A stretch of DNA of 64,000 bases from assembly GCF_900095225.1 (NCBI RefSeq), contig NZ_LT607416.1:237033-301032 (forward strand). Direction: 5' to 3'. Positions 1-6,841 of this stretch are shown piece by piece. This DNA comes from Pseudomonas sp. UMAB-08 (lineage in GTDB: Bacteria > Pseudomonadota > Gammaproteobacteria > Pseudomonadales > Pseudomonadaceae). The notes beneath the pieces were generated by a model. It saw only the letters and a program-made list of their open reading frames with translations, was not told the origin of the DNA and searched no databases. Made by a program: the position numbers and the translations under genes. How positions within the stretch are numbered: position 1 is the first letter of the stretch; each line of letters begins with the position of its first letter.

Positions 1-573
1 CGCAAGGATGCGGTAGCCGCAATCCTGACTTGGGTGAGCGACGACGACCTGGACGACGGCGAAAGCGGTGCTGACCGGCTGTTGGCCTTGTTCGTAGGTA
101 TTGCGGACAGCAATCAAGATGGCGAGCTTGACGACGACGAGCAGGAAGTTATCCAGGTCGCACTCGAGGCAGCTTGGGACTATCTGTCCCTGTGCGGCGC
201 TGAGGACGACGATATCAGCTCTCTGCTCAACGACTGGGACGCGGACGCCGCTGTTCGTATCCGTGACCTGGTTGCTACCAGCCTCCCGGATGGTGACGAC
301 GAGGCGGCCAAGGCCATTGATGCTTTCGCGTTCAATGACTCCACCGACCAAGAGCCGGCCTTCGATAGCGCAACCATGGACGCCACCTATCGCAAGAAGA
401 TGGTTATCCGTGGCGGCAAGAAGGTGCGAATCAACAAGCGCGTCTCTGGCGTGGTCCGCCTCTCGGCCAAGCAGAAAGCCTCGATCCGCAAGGCGGGCAT
501 GAAGTCCCGCTCTGCTGGTGCAAAGGCTCGTCGCATGAAGTCGATGAAGATCAGCCGTCGCATGGGCCTGTAA
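1..573 (+). CDS. Phage protein with EF-hand-like loop and basic tail (5' end outside window)
   Basis: The frame is open from base 1, and the first in-frame start visible is a GTG at 34, so this is probably the 3' part of a longer gene. The acidic first two thirds contains one canonical 12-residue EF-hand loop (DSNQDGELDDDE, residues 36-47 counted from base 1), which suggests Ca2+ binding. The last 60 residues are strongly basic (Lys/Arg/Ser) and end in RRMGL. Such a tail could contact DNA or another virion protein, but this is inference. A strong terminator follows directly, so it is the last gene of its transcript. I do not recognise a named family; a head or virion-associated role is only suggested by context. 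Confidence 0.7.
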   Translation, partial: RKDAVAAILTWVSDDDLDDGESGADRLLALFVGIADSNQDGELDDDEQEVIQVALEAAWDYLSLCGAEDDDISSLLNDWDADAAVRIRDLVATSLPDGDDEAAKAIDAFAFNDSTDQEPAFDSATMDATYRKKMVIRGGKKVRINKRVSGVVRLSAKQKASIRKAGMKSRSAGAKARRMKSMKISRRMGL

Positions 574-590
574 CTCAAGCCTAGGCAAAT

Positions 591-617
591 GGCGGCCCTC
601 ATACGGCCGCCTTTTTT
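591..617 (+). terminator. Rho-independent terminator
   Basis: A perfect 7-bp stem (GGCGGCC / GGCCGCC) with a 7-nt loop is followed by six T residues. It lies 18 bp after the stop codon of the EF-hand gene and 14 bp before the next start codon, separating two transcription units. Confidence 0.9.
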
Positions 618-630
618 ATGGGGAACGGCA

Positions 631-1419
631 ATGCCGATAGATACAGGTACGGGAACGGGCGCGGCGTCGCTCAATCCGCTGAACGAAATTACCTCTATGT
701 GGGATGGCCTGAATCCGCATCTGGTTGCCTCCATCTTTGAGGTGGACCATACGTGCAAGCGGATCGGAGATGTTGTGGTTAAGGCGGCCATGGCTGACGA
801 AACCACGCTGGACTTTGTATTCAACTGGCAGTCCCCATTCGAGCAGTCCGGCCCGGACAGCAAGGCTCCGGCGTTAATGGCAATGCTCCAGTCAGGGGCC
901 TTGCAGCCGATCGTGGACCGGGCTCCAAAATCTATCCAGAACGCCGTTGGCGGGGGCCTAGATGCTGCGAAGGGTAGAACAGGTATCACCAAACTGAACT
1001 CGACCCAGATATTCAGCGGCATGCCACCAGTCAAGTTCACGGCAACGTTGCTCCTGCGCGCCTGGAGAGATCCGGACGTTGAAGTAGAGCGTCCGCTTGA
1101 CCAGCTAATGCAGTGGGGCCTTCCGCAAAAGCTCGCGCCGGAAGGAACAATGGTGACCGCTGCCATTGATTTTGCGAAAGGGGATAAGACCCTTGTCCAG
1201 GCTGCCCTTCCCTCTATTGCGCCAACGCTCATCGCCATCACCTATAAGCGCCGAACCTATGGCCCGCTGGTCCTTGAAAGCGTCGGCGTACCTCTTGGCT
1301 CGCCTATTGATGCGCTTGGCCGCTTCGTGCAGCTGAGCCTGCCCGTTGCCTTTAGCACGCTTACCGCCATGGATCGCTTCGATTGGATGGCGCTCAAGAA
1401 CCGAGGAACATCAGCATGA
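631..1419 (+). CDS. Phage structural protein, probably tail or baseplate (262 aa)
   Basis: The start is taken as ATG 631, with a GGGGA ribosome site 6 bp upstream; a longer frame from 589 would run through the terminator hairpin. The protein has an Ala/Gly-rich middle and a C-terminal half of alternating hydrophobic strands ending in a conserved-looking stretch (PLVLESVGVPLGSPIDALGR, about residues 211-230). This resembles beta-rich baseplate or tail-tube-associated proteins of contractile-tail phages, but I cannot assign a family. Its stop overlaps the next start (ATGA), so the two genes are translationally coupled. The tail or baseplate role is inferred from shape and context. Confidence 0.6.
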   Translation: MPIDTGTGTGAASLNPLNEITSMWDGLNPHLVASIFEVDHTCKRIGDVVVKAAMADETTLDFVFNWQSPFEQSGPDSKAPALMAMLQSGALQPIVDRAPKSIQNAVGGGLDAAKGRTGITKLNSTQIFSGMPPVKFTATLLLRAWRDPDVEVERPLDQLMQWGLPQKLAPEGTMVTAAIDFAKGDKTLVQAALPSIAPTLIAITYKRRTYGPLVLESVGVPLGSPIDALGRFVQLSLPVAFSTLTAMDRFDWMALKNRGTSA

Positions 1420-2189
1420 TCCATTTCCCGCCATTGCGGACTGCGCGCTTTACCGCTCAGCTTCGCGAGTTGCCGATCCGCGATGCGATTGCCCTGGCCG
1501 CGATGCCTGAGCATCGAATCGAGGCGGCGCACAGTTATTTCCTGCGTAGTGCCGTGATCCCCGACGAGAGCATGTTGGACGTTGATCAGTGGACAGTCCA
1601 GGAGCGAACCCTGGCTGTTACGCACTACATGGCCTCGACCTACGATGACGGCCCGAACTTCATGGTCTGCAAAGTCGGCGACGTCGAAACCCACTACGGG
1701 GACTACCTCGATGGTAGCGCCAGCTATCCGGCAGACGACGTTGAAGGTATCGAGCTTGAGGGTGATGTTTGGCGCGTGCGCCAGCTCACTGGCCGGCTCG
1801 TTTGCTCTGCGGAGCGCTTAAGCGGCTCTCTGGACGACATCGATGGCTTTGCTTATTGGCAGTTCGCCTTGATGGCAGCGCAGCTCGTCCCGAACGAAGA
1901 AGCTGACGCCGATTTGAGTGATTCCGACCTGGACCGCCTGCTGCTCGAGCGCATGCAGGTTATCGCTGGCTTCCCGGAAAGCGCCTTCGTCAGGTTGCTG
2001 GACGCCTTCGAGGTTGGGCGCGAGAAACTCCACCATCTTTTCAGTCTTGGCTTTGACAAGGCAGGCATCGTTGTAAAAGCACGCAAGGAGAGCACCGCGC
2101 CAGCGCAGTGCGCCCGATTTCCAGCTCGTTCCACAGTCACAGCAGTTGCGAAATACCTGGGTGGAAAACCACAAGAATCTGGCGCATAG
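1416..2189 (+). CDS. Phage protein of unknown function, possible baseplate/tail assembly factor (257 aa)
   Basis: ATG 1416 overlaps the previous stop codon and has a GAGGA site upstream. The N-terminus (FPPLRTARFTAQLRELPIRD) followed by a helical region with AALAAMPEHRIEAA resembles small assembly proteins of contractile-tail phages, but no family is certain. The last 25 or so residues look less protein-like than the rest, while the +1 frame is open from 2077 and reads on through a convincing protein to 2415. That suggests either a separate overlapping gene or a programmed frameshift product. A candidate late promoter sits in the 3' end of this gene. Confidence 0.6.
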   Translation: MIHFPPLRTARFTAQLRELPIRDAIALAAMPEHRIEAAHSYFLRSAVIPDESMLDVDQWTVQERTLAVTHYMASTYDDGPNFMVCKVGDVETHYGDYLDGSASYPADDVEGIELEGDVWRVRQLTGRLVCSAERLSGSLDDIDGFAYWQFALMAAQLVPNEEADADLSDSDLDRLLLERMQVIAGFPESAFVRLLDAFEVGREKLHHLFSLGFDKAGIVVKARKESTAPAQCARFPARSTVTAVAKYLGGKPQESGA

Positions 2190-2415
2190 CCTCGCCTTAT
2201 ATTCGGCTACGCCCCTGAGCAGCGCACTCGATATGCAAGCAAGTGATATCGGTGACTTTTTTGAAGGCAAGCCTTTCGGGGATTGGCGGAAAAACAAGGA
2301 GTCAGAGGGCAAGGTGCAGGCCGCTATTGGCAACCGTTTGAACGGAGTCATTAGGGCCTGTGGCGTCATAGCCAAAGCGATCGGCCAACTATCGAAGGTG
2401 TTGGGCGGCCGCTAA
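2146..2415 (+). CDS. Small phage protein, possible frameshift extension of the preceding gene
   Basis: This frame overlaps the end of the 1416-2189 gene by 44 bp. It can start at TTG 2146 or ATG 2233, neither with a convincing ribosome site. The translation looks real from about 2158 on (WVENHKNLAHSLALYS and later DIGDFFEGKPFGDWRKNKES), then ends in an Ala/Ile/Gly-rich helix. Because coding character extends upstream of the ATG and no good start is present, a +1 slip in the upstream gene, for example at a TTT-C at 2118-2121, is a reasonable alternative. Function unknown; its position just before the holin genes could indicate a tail-assembly or lysis role. Confidence 0.5.
   Translation: MRNTWVENHKNLAHSLALYSATPLSSALDMQASDIGDFFEGKPFGDWRKNKESEGKVQAAIGNRLNGVIRACGVIAKAIGQLSKVLGGR
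2163..2203 (+). promoter_or_regulatory. Candidate phage late promoter (copy E, intragenic)
   Basis: GGAAAA at 2163-2168 is followed 29 bp later by TATATT at 2198-2203, the same spacing as the four intergenic copies in this prophage. It lies inside the end of the 1416-2189 gene and would drive the small gene and the holin/endolysin cassette. Being inside a coding region, it is the weakest member of the set. Confidence 0.35.
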
Positions 2416-2432
2416 ATTTAAGGTGTACAGAC

Positions 2433-2822
2433 ATGGCAGAGCCTGCAAGCAGCACAACGCTTGCTGTGACAGCGGGACTAGGCGTGGCAGCGTCAATGCC
2501 GTTTATCGACGGCAACGCATTGCTCGGGGCAGCCCTTGGCGCCGCGCTTATCGCCAGCACAAAAAGAGACTTGCGGTGGTGGCAGCGCTTGCTGTCGCTG
2601 TTTATTTCCGCTGGGGCCGGCTATGTGCTGGCTTCGGAAGTCATCAATCAAACCCCCATCCGTTCTATTGCGGCGGCTGCCTTCTTCGCGTCGGTCTGCG
2701 CCGTTCCTGTTGCGCTGCGCCTGTCTGTGATGGCGGAGCAGCTGGACATTGCGTCAGTTCTTGGGGTTTTCGGGGCTCGCGGCCGCCGTAGCCGTGACGA
2801 CGATCTAGGAGGTAGACCATGA
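2433..2822 (+). CDS. Putative phage holin (129 aa)
   Basis: A small membrane protein with three or four hydrophobic segments (about residues 8-27, 28-42, 53-70 and 74-98) and a charged Arg/Asp-rich C-terminus, starting at ATG 2433 behind an AAGG site. The Ala/Gly-rich N-terminus with MPFIDGNALLGAALGAALIA matches the putative-holin family often found in Pseudomonas prophages. It would form the membrane lesion that releases or activates the endolysin at the end of the lytic cycle. It overlaps a second small membrane protein, and both directly precede the GH19 endolysin, which is a classic lysis cassette. Which of the two is holin and which antiholin cannot be told from sequence. Confidence 0.75.
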   Translation: MAEPASSTTLAVTAGLGVAASMPFIDGNALLGAALGAALIASTKRDLRWWQRLLSLFISAGAGYVLASEVINQTPIRSIAAAAFFASVCAVPVALRLSVMAEQLDIASVLGVFGARGRRSRDDDLGGRP

Positions 2823-3088
2823 CGGCCTGGTTAACTGGAATCACTTTGGCTGCTTACCTGCTTGGGGGCCTACGACTGATCTGCTACCAGCGTAACGGGG
2901 CTCGGTACCGGCGCCTGATCAGCTTGGCAGCCGCCGCCATCATTGCCGCGTGCCTGTGCGGCGCAGTCGAGATCCTGTTTTATCGCCAGCATCCTTCCCC
3001 GTCGCAAGCGGTGCTGGCGGTTGCTGCATGCCTGCTGTTCGTGCGGAGTCGCGGCAATCTGGCTGATCTGTTCCGGGGAAGAGAATGA
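2819..3088 (+). CDS. Second small holin-type membrane protein (89 aa)
   Basis: ATG 2819 overlaps the preceding stop and has an AGGAGG site at 2808-2813. Three hydrophobic segments (about residues 3-19, 32-50 and 62-76) are joined by short Arg-rich loops (YQRNGARYRR; RSRGN). This pattern fits the three-helix phage holin families. Its stop overlaps the endolysin start, so all three lysis genes are translationally coupled. It may be the true holin, a partner holin or an antiholin. Confidence 0.7.
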   Translation: MTAWLTGITLAAYLLGGLRLICYQRNGARYRRLISLAAAAIIAACLCGAVEILFYRQHPSPSQAVLAVAACLLFVRSRGNLADLFRGRE

Positions 3089-3780
3089 AACTTAACGCGA
3101 ATGTTTTGCAGGCGGCTGTTGGCTGTAGTGCCAGTGTCGCCCAGGCATGGGCTGAGCCAATCAGCCTGGCAGTTGACCGCTTTGGCCTGGCGGTCAGTCC
3201 TGAGCGTTTAGCGATGTTTTTGGCGCAGACGGGCCACGAGTCGGGTGACTTTTCTGCCTTGGTGGAGAATCTGAACTACGGCGCGGAAGGTCTTGCTGCT
3301 ACCTGGCGGTCGCGCTACGCCGAGAAGGACGGCGCCGGGAACTACGTCCGTGGCGCTGACGGCAAGTACAAACCGAACGCGCTTGCGCTGTCCTTGGCAC
3401 GAAACCCTGAGAAGATTGCGAACAACTGCTACGCCAATCGCATGGGGAACGGGTCGAGCGGTAGCGGGGATGGCTGGGGCTTTCGCGGGCGCGGACTGAT
3501 CCAGCTGACTGGCCGGGAGCAATATGTCGCCTGTGGTCGTGGGATCGGCGCTGATCTGGTTGCACAGCCGCACTTGCTCGAAGGCCCGAAGCATGCGGCC
3601 CTGTCCGCCGGCTGGTACTGGTCGCAATATGGGCTCAACAAGCCAGCCGACAAAGGGGATGTTGGTGCGGCTACCAAGATCATCAATGGCGGTGATACCG
3701 GCCTGGCCGATCGCGCAAAGCGTTACGATCGAGCTCTAAAGGCCCTTAAAAACGCTCAGATGGGCGTCATTATGGGCTGA
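3085..3780 (+). CDS. Endolysin, glycoside hydrolase family 19 (231 aa)
   Basis: The protein is a full-length phage endolysin of the chitinase-like GH19 type, which cuts the glycan strands of peptidoglycan. The predicted catalytic pair is Glu52 in the motif GHESGDF and Glu61 in VENLNYG, nine residues apart as in the family. Further family marks are the MGNG and GFRGRGLIQLTG stretches and the C-terminal INGGDTGLADR. No signal peptide is seen, so export would depend on the holin. ATG 3085 overlaps the stop of the second holin gene and has a GGAAGAG site. A second copy of the same fold is fused into the 943-aa virion protein downstream. Confidence 0.9.
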   Translation: MKLNANVLQAAVGCSASVAQAWAEPISLAVDRFGLAVSPERLAMFLAQTGHESGDFSALVENLNYGAEGLAATWRSRYAEKDGAGNYVRGADGKYKPNALALSLARNPEKIANNCYANRMGNGSSGSGDGWGFRGRGLIQLTGREQYVACGRGIGADLVAQPHLLEGPKHAALSAGWYWSQYGLNKPADKGDVGAATKIINGGDTGLADRAKRYDRALKALKNAQMGVIMG

Positions 3781-3812
3781 AATGATGTATCGGGATGCCC
3801 GGCGCCCTAAAT

Positions 3813-3853
3813 GGAAAAGCCGAGCAAGTCGCACCCTGGCGGATGGGTACTTT
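3813..3853 (+). promoter_or_regulatory. Candidate phage late promoter (copy D)
   Basis: In the 128-bp gap after the endolysin, GGAAAA (3813-3818) is followed 29 bp later by TACTTT (3848-3853). The shared CAAG at about -35 (3825-3828) is also present in copy C. The predicted start point near 3860 leaves a leader of about 49 nt before the tail gene at 3909. Confidence 0.5.
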
Positions 3854-3908
3854 GTCTGAGTTGGCTGTATGGCCAAGACAAGCAACCCATCCGATCAGGA
3901 CGACAGTC

Positions 3909-4409
3909 ATGACTGTATCTAATCAACAGTACCTCAGCGACTTCTATGACGCATCGAAGGCACTGGGTAAAAAAATCATCAACTCGGACTTCACGTTCGA
4001 GATTGAGGGCTTTGAAGGCCTTTACCTTCTGGCCAAGCAGTGCCCATGGCCTGTAACGAGTGTCGGTGGCGAAATCGAGATCCCGTCGATACTGGGCGGC
4101 AAGATGTTCGAGCCGCAACAGATCGAGTCTGCAAAGCAGGGCCAGGTCTCCTTTCTGGAGCCGACTGCGGGCCTCGTCGATCAGATGTTGGTGGATATCA
4201 TCACTAACGGCGGCACGTTCAACGCCAAGATCTATGAAGGCACTCCCTCCAAATACCTGCGCTACAAGTCGATTCGCGATTGCTTCATGAAAATCGATGA
4301 CACCGACCGCGACTGGGAGAACCGTTCCCAGCCTTTGCTGTTCTCCGGCACCATGTTCTATCACTACTACGGCGAAGTGAGCGAAGGCAACTCGACGGAT
4401 TATCGCTAA
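3909..4409 (+). CDS. Phage tail protein, possibly tail tube (166 aa)
   Basis: The start is set at ATG 3909, preceded by a CAGGA site; the longer frame from 3795 would cross the promoter region. The beta-rich sequence (DFTFEIEGFEGLYLLAKQCP near the N-terminus; YLRYKSIRDCFMKIDD and an FSGTMFYHYYG strand near the C-terminus) has the size and secondary-structure pattern of phage tail-tube proteins. No named family is recognised. It is the first gene of a block encoding a connector-like protein, a putative baseplate hub and the spike, which supports a tail role. Its stop overlaps the next start by one base (TAATG). Confidence 0.6.
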   Translation: MTVSNQQYLSDFYDASKALGKKIINSDFTFEIEGFEGLYLLAKQCPWPVTSVGGEIEIPSILGGKMFEPQQIESAKQGQVSFLEPTAGLVDQMLVDIITNGGTFNAKIYEGTPSKYLRYKSIRDCFMKIDDTDRDWENRSQPLLFSGTMFYHYYGEVSEGNSTDYR

Positions 4410-4777
4410 TGGCAGCCCTGTCGAGTCTCGTTGGGCGCTTCTTGGATAAAGAGCGCGGCGTGGCCAACATTCTCGCACCTGACTCTGTGACGGCTCAGGC
4501 CGTCGCGGCTGTCAGCCTTTACGCGGGATATTCAAAGCTGTCGGCGGGCGAGGCCGAGATTGACGAAAGCCTGGATATCACAGTCTCGGAATGGGCGGAG
4601 ATTCGCCCTTTGTTCCTGCTGTATGTCGAGCGAGAGACGGCCCTGCACATGGAGGCAACGGCAATGCTTGGCGCGTCCGGGCTTGGCCGATCTTCTTCCG
4701 AGGTCGCTGGCGATATCAATCAGTACGAGGCGGACTTCGCTCGCCGGGTGTTTTTCTTCGAGGCCTTTACGGTTTAG
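4409..4777 (+). CDS. Small phage structural protein, function unknown (122 aa)
   Basis: ATG 4409 overlaps the previous stop, so translation is coupled. The protein is mostly helical and acidic, with a central block (SEWAEIRPLFLLYVERETAL) and a C-terminal aromatic helix (RRVFFFEAF). Size and composition resemble head-tail connector or tail-completion proteins, but I recognise no family. It sits between the putative tube protein and the hub protein. Confidence 0.55.
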   Translation: MAALSSLVGRFLDKERGVANILAPDSVTAQAVAAVSLYAGYSKLSAGEAEIDESLDITVSEWAEIRPLFLLYVERETALHMEATAMLGASGLGRSSSEVAGDINQYEADFARRVFFFEAFTV

Positions 4778-4785
4778 GTGGGGCT

Positions 4786-5676
4786 ATGGAGCTGTACTAC
4801 AACAAAGACAAGCTGGTTCGGGGCGACTTCATCAAGCGGGCCATCCTGCGCACTGACTTGGCCCCGGTACCGGTGACGCTGGAGGCCACTATTCGAGTGG
4901 ACAGCGATTCAAGGCAGCACTTCGTTGTCGGCAGCATCATCAACACCTATTCGGGCTACGAGCTTGAGATCATCAAGTCGAAGAGCGGCGGATCTGGCAA
5001 TGTTCAGGGCGGACAGCAGGCGGAGTTCACGACCTTCATCGCTGTATTGCGGTGCGTGCGCGAAATCGCCTATGTCAAAACCAAGGCAATCATCAAGGCA
5101 AACGCCGCGCTTTCGGAGGTCTATCGCAGTACCGGCGCCAAGCTGAAAGGCATTCAGGGCGACTTCCCCGTATCTCGCTTCGTCTGCCTGGCCGGCGAGG
5201 TTCCCTCTTATCACATCGCCCGCGCCCTGCAAGAAGGGGGCGGCGTGGTTCGCTGGAAGAGCGGCAGGCTCGAATTCATGACATTGCGCGGACTGTTCAC
5301 CCAGAAGCCCGCCACCACGATCAGCGGCCCCACGGAGGACGTGCAAAGCGGCTTCCTTGAGCGCCACGAGATACCGTTCTTCTATTCGCTGGATGCTGAC
5401 GGAGCGTTTGTGTACGGGAATCGGGCCAAGGAACGGTCTGCGCGCTTCCAGCCGGGCGTTTCGGAGATATCCCTGCGTAACATGACGTCCTGCCTGGTGC
5501 TGACCAAGACGGCCCAGGTCAAGTACGACGAGAGGCTAGCGGCTGGCGACATTGCAGAGATCCCGGGTAGCGATCCGCTGGTGATAATGACAGGGGCGAC
5601 CCTGTTTGCCGCCGGAGTCGATGGCGACCCGCCTGAGCAAAGCACTCAGTTGTGGCTTGGGAGGCTTGAGTCATGA
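4786..5676 (+). CDS. Probable baseplate hub protein (296 aa)
   Basis: The start is ATG 4786, 9 bp after the previous stop and behind a GGTGGGG site; upstream codons in this frame overlap another gene. The protein is rich in beta strands and ends with a typical tail-protein closing stretch (STQLWLGRLES). It lies directly before, and overlaps by four bases, a gene for an OB-fold spike. In contractile phages that position is held by the hub (gpD/gp27-like) protein on which the spike is mounted. The hub assignment therefore rests on size and gene order, not on a specific motif. Confidence 0.6.
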   Translation: MELYYNKDKLVRGDFIKRAILRTDLAPVPVTLEATIRVDSDSRQHFVVGSIINTYSGYELEIIKSKSGGSGNVQGGQQAEFTTFIAVLRCVREIAYVKTKAIIKANAALSEVYRSTGAKLKGIQGDFPVSRFVCLAGEVPSYHIARALQEGGGVVRWKSGRLEFMTLRGLFTQKPATTISGPTEDVQSGFLERHEIPFFYSLDADGAFVYGNRAKERSARFQPGVSEISLRNMTSCLVLTKTAQVKYDERLAAGDIAEIPGSDPLVIMTGATLFAAGVDGDPPEQSTQLWLGRLES

Positions 5677-6212
5677 GCGGGTTATTGGCTGGGCGCTGGC
5701 CTGCTGTGGTCACCTCTTATGACCAGATCAGTCGCACCTGCATTATCAATGTGCCTGGTGTGACCGAGGGTGCCGAAAGCGGTCTTATTGCTGAGATCGA
5801 GTACCCGATAGGAGATAAGAGTCGTCAGGGAACCCCTACCGAGATCGAGATACTGCCAAACGATCCCGTGTGGATTGAGTTCATCCAGGGCGACCCGAGG
5901 TTCCCGATCATCACCGGCGCGCGCAACCCCACCCAGGGTAACTCCGTCGATTGGCGTCGGTGGCATCACGCCAACGTCGAGATCCTGGCAGACAAGCAGA
6001 TACGGCTCATTGCCGGGGAGAGCCTGCTGCTGCAGGTGGGCGGTACCACTATCACCCTCACACCTGAGCAGCTAGCCATGGCAGCGGCGGCAATTGCAGC
6101 GAAAGGCCCCGTTACCCAGACCGGCGGCGACATGACGAGCGATGGTGTAAGTGTCCAGCTGCATAAACACACGGGCAACCTCAACGTGCCTACGAGCGCA
6201 CCAATAAAGTAA
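5673..6212 (+). CDS. Baseplate spike / assembly protein V-like (179 aa)
   Basis: The N-terminal 90 residues form a plausible OB-fold (RTCIINVPGV; PNDPVWIEFIQGDPRFPIITG), the hallmark of gpV/gp5-type baseplate spike proteins. The C-terminal part has short repetitive strands (ILADKQIRLIAGESLLLQVG) like the beginning of the trimeric beta-helix needle. It then ends in a family-typical His motif (VQLHKHTGN) that in related spikes helps bind a metal ion at the tip. The protein would puncture the outer membrane during contraction. The start overlaps the end of the hub gene (ATGA). Confidence 0.82.
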   Translation: MSGLLAGRWPAVVTSYDQISRTCIINVPGVTEGAESGLIAEIEYPIGDKSRQGTPTEIEILPNDPVWIEFIQGDPRFPIITGARNPTQGNSVDWRRWHHANVEILADKQIRLIAGESLLLQVGGTTITLTPEQLAMAAAAIAAKGPVTQTGGDMTSDGVSVQLHKHTGNLNVPTSAPIK

Positions 6213-6224
6213 TCAGGAGCCACA

Positions 6225-6701
6225 ATGGCCAATCTATTGTTTTCGTTTGACGATCTGAGCACCAAGGATCGCGCCACCAAGCAAGTGGCCAAGTATTTCA
6301 CCCGCGCCGGCGCAGCACCTGTGCAGGTTGACGTGAGCCCTCAGGTTCGCCGCACCAGCGACGTCAGCTATCGCGAGTTGCTGCTGGTATTTGCAGACTC
6401 CCAGAAGGTGATTCTGCGGATCAAGCAGACGGGCGACATCTTCCAGGTGCTGCTCAATGGCAAGGTTATTCCCGTGAGAGCTCAGGACGACCACGCCAAG
6501 GCGATCGCCGAAGTGGTCGGCCAGCTGGATGCCAGTCGGACAGCCTTCCAGCAAAAGCTGGCCAGAACCAAGGTGAAGCTGCCTCCGAGCATTCGCACGG
6601 CGGCCCCGCGCATGGAGCAAGTGCTTACCGAGAAGCGCGACGCACTCAAAGACGCGATCGCCCAGGCCGAGCAAGAGCTATCGAAGCGAAAGGCCGCGTA
6701 A
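6225..6701 (+). CDS. DarA-related protein (defence against restriction), 158 aa
   Basis: The protein starts MANLLFSFDDLSTKDRATKQ and has a central conserved stretch (VILRIKQTGDIFQVLLNGKV, about residues 63-82) followed by a long charged helix. I recognise this as the small DarA-related family, named after the internal head protein of phage P1 that protects injected DNA from host type I restriction. Family naming is from memory of the pattern, not a search. It is followed by DdrB-like and DarB-like genes, as expected for a Dar cluster. ATG 6225 has an AGGAG site. A terminator closes this block right after the gene. Confidence 0.72.
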   Translation: MANLLFSFDDLSTKDRATKQVAKYFTRAGAAPVQVDVSPQVRRTSDVSYRELLLVFADSQKVILRIKQTGDIFQVLLNGKVIPVRAQDDHAKAIAEVVGQLDASRTAFQQKLARTKVKLPPSIRTAAPRMEQVLTEKRDALKDAIAQAEQELSKRKAA

Positions 6702-6719
6702 CTGCGGCAGGTATTCGGG

Positions 6720-6743
6720 AGCCCCTTCACTGGGGCTTTTTTT
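6720..6743 (+). terminator. Rho-independent terminator
   Basis: Stem AGCCCC / GGGGCT with a 6-nt loop, followed by seven T residues. It lies 18 bp after the DarA-like gene and ends the tail/baseplate block just before a new promoter-like element. Confidence 0.9.
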
Positions 6744-6756
6744 GTGCCCGCCTACC

Positions 6757-6797
6757 GGAAAAGCGCGCCAAATCAGCCCCTTTCGGCTGCTTACCAT
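6757..6797 (+). promoter_or_regulatory. Candidate phage late promoter (copy A)
   Basis: GGAAAA (6757-6762), then 29 bp, then TACCAT (6792-6797). It stands between a terminator and the DdrB-like gene, exactly where a promoter is needed. A 5-bp inverted repeat (CAGCC / GGCTG) lies in the spacer. Confidence 0.55.
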
Positions 6798-6841
6798 GAG
6801 CTCATATCAACCGCCATGCCCATCGGGGCAGAGGAAACGTA

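Noticed and set aside
387..1241. 284-codon minus-strand frame
   Set aside because: Antisense to two plus-strand phage genes and across a terminator; composition is that of a shadow frame.
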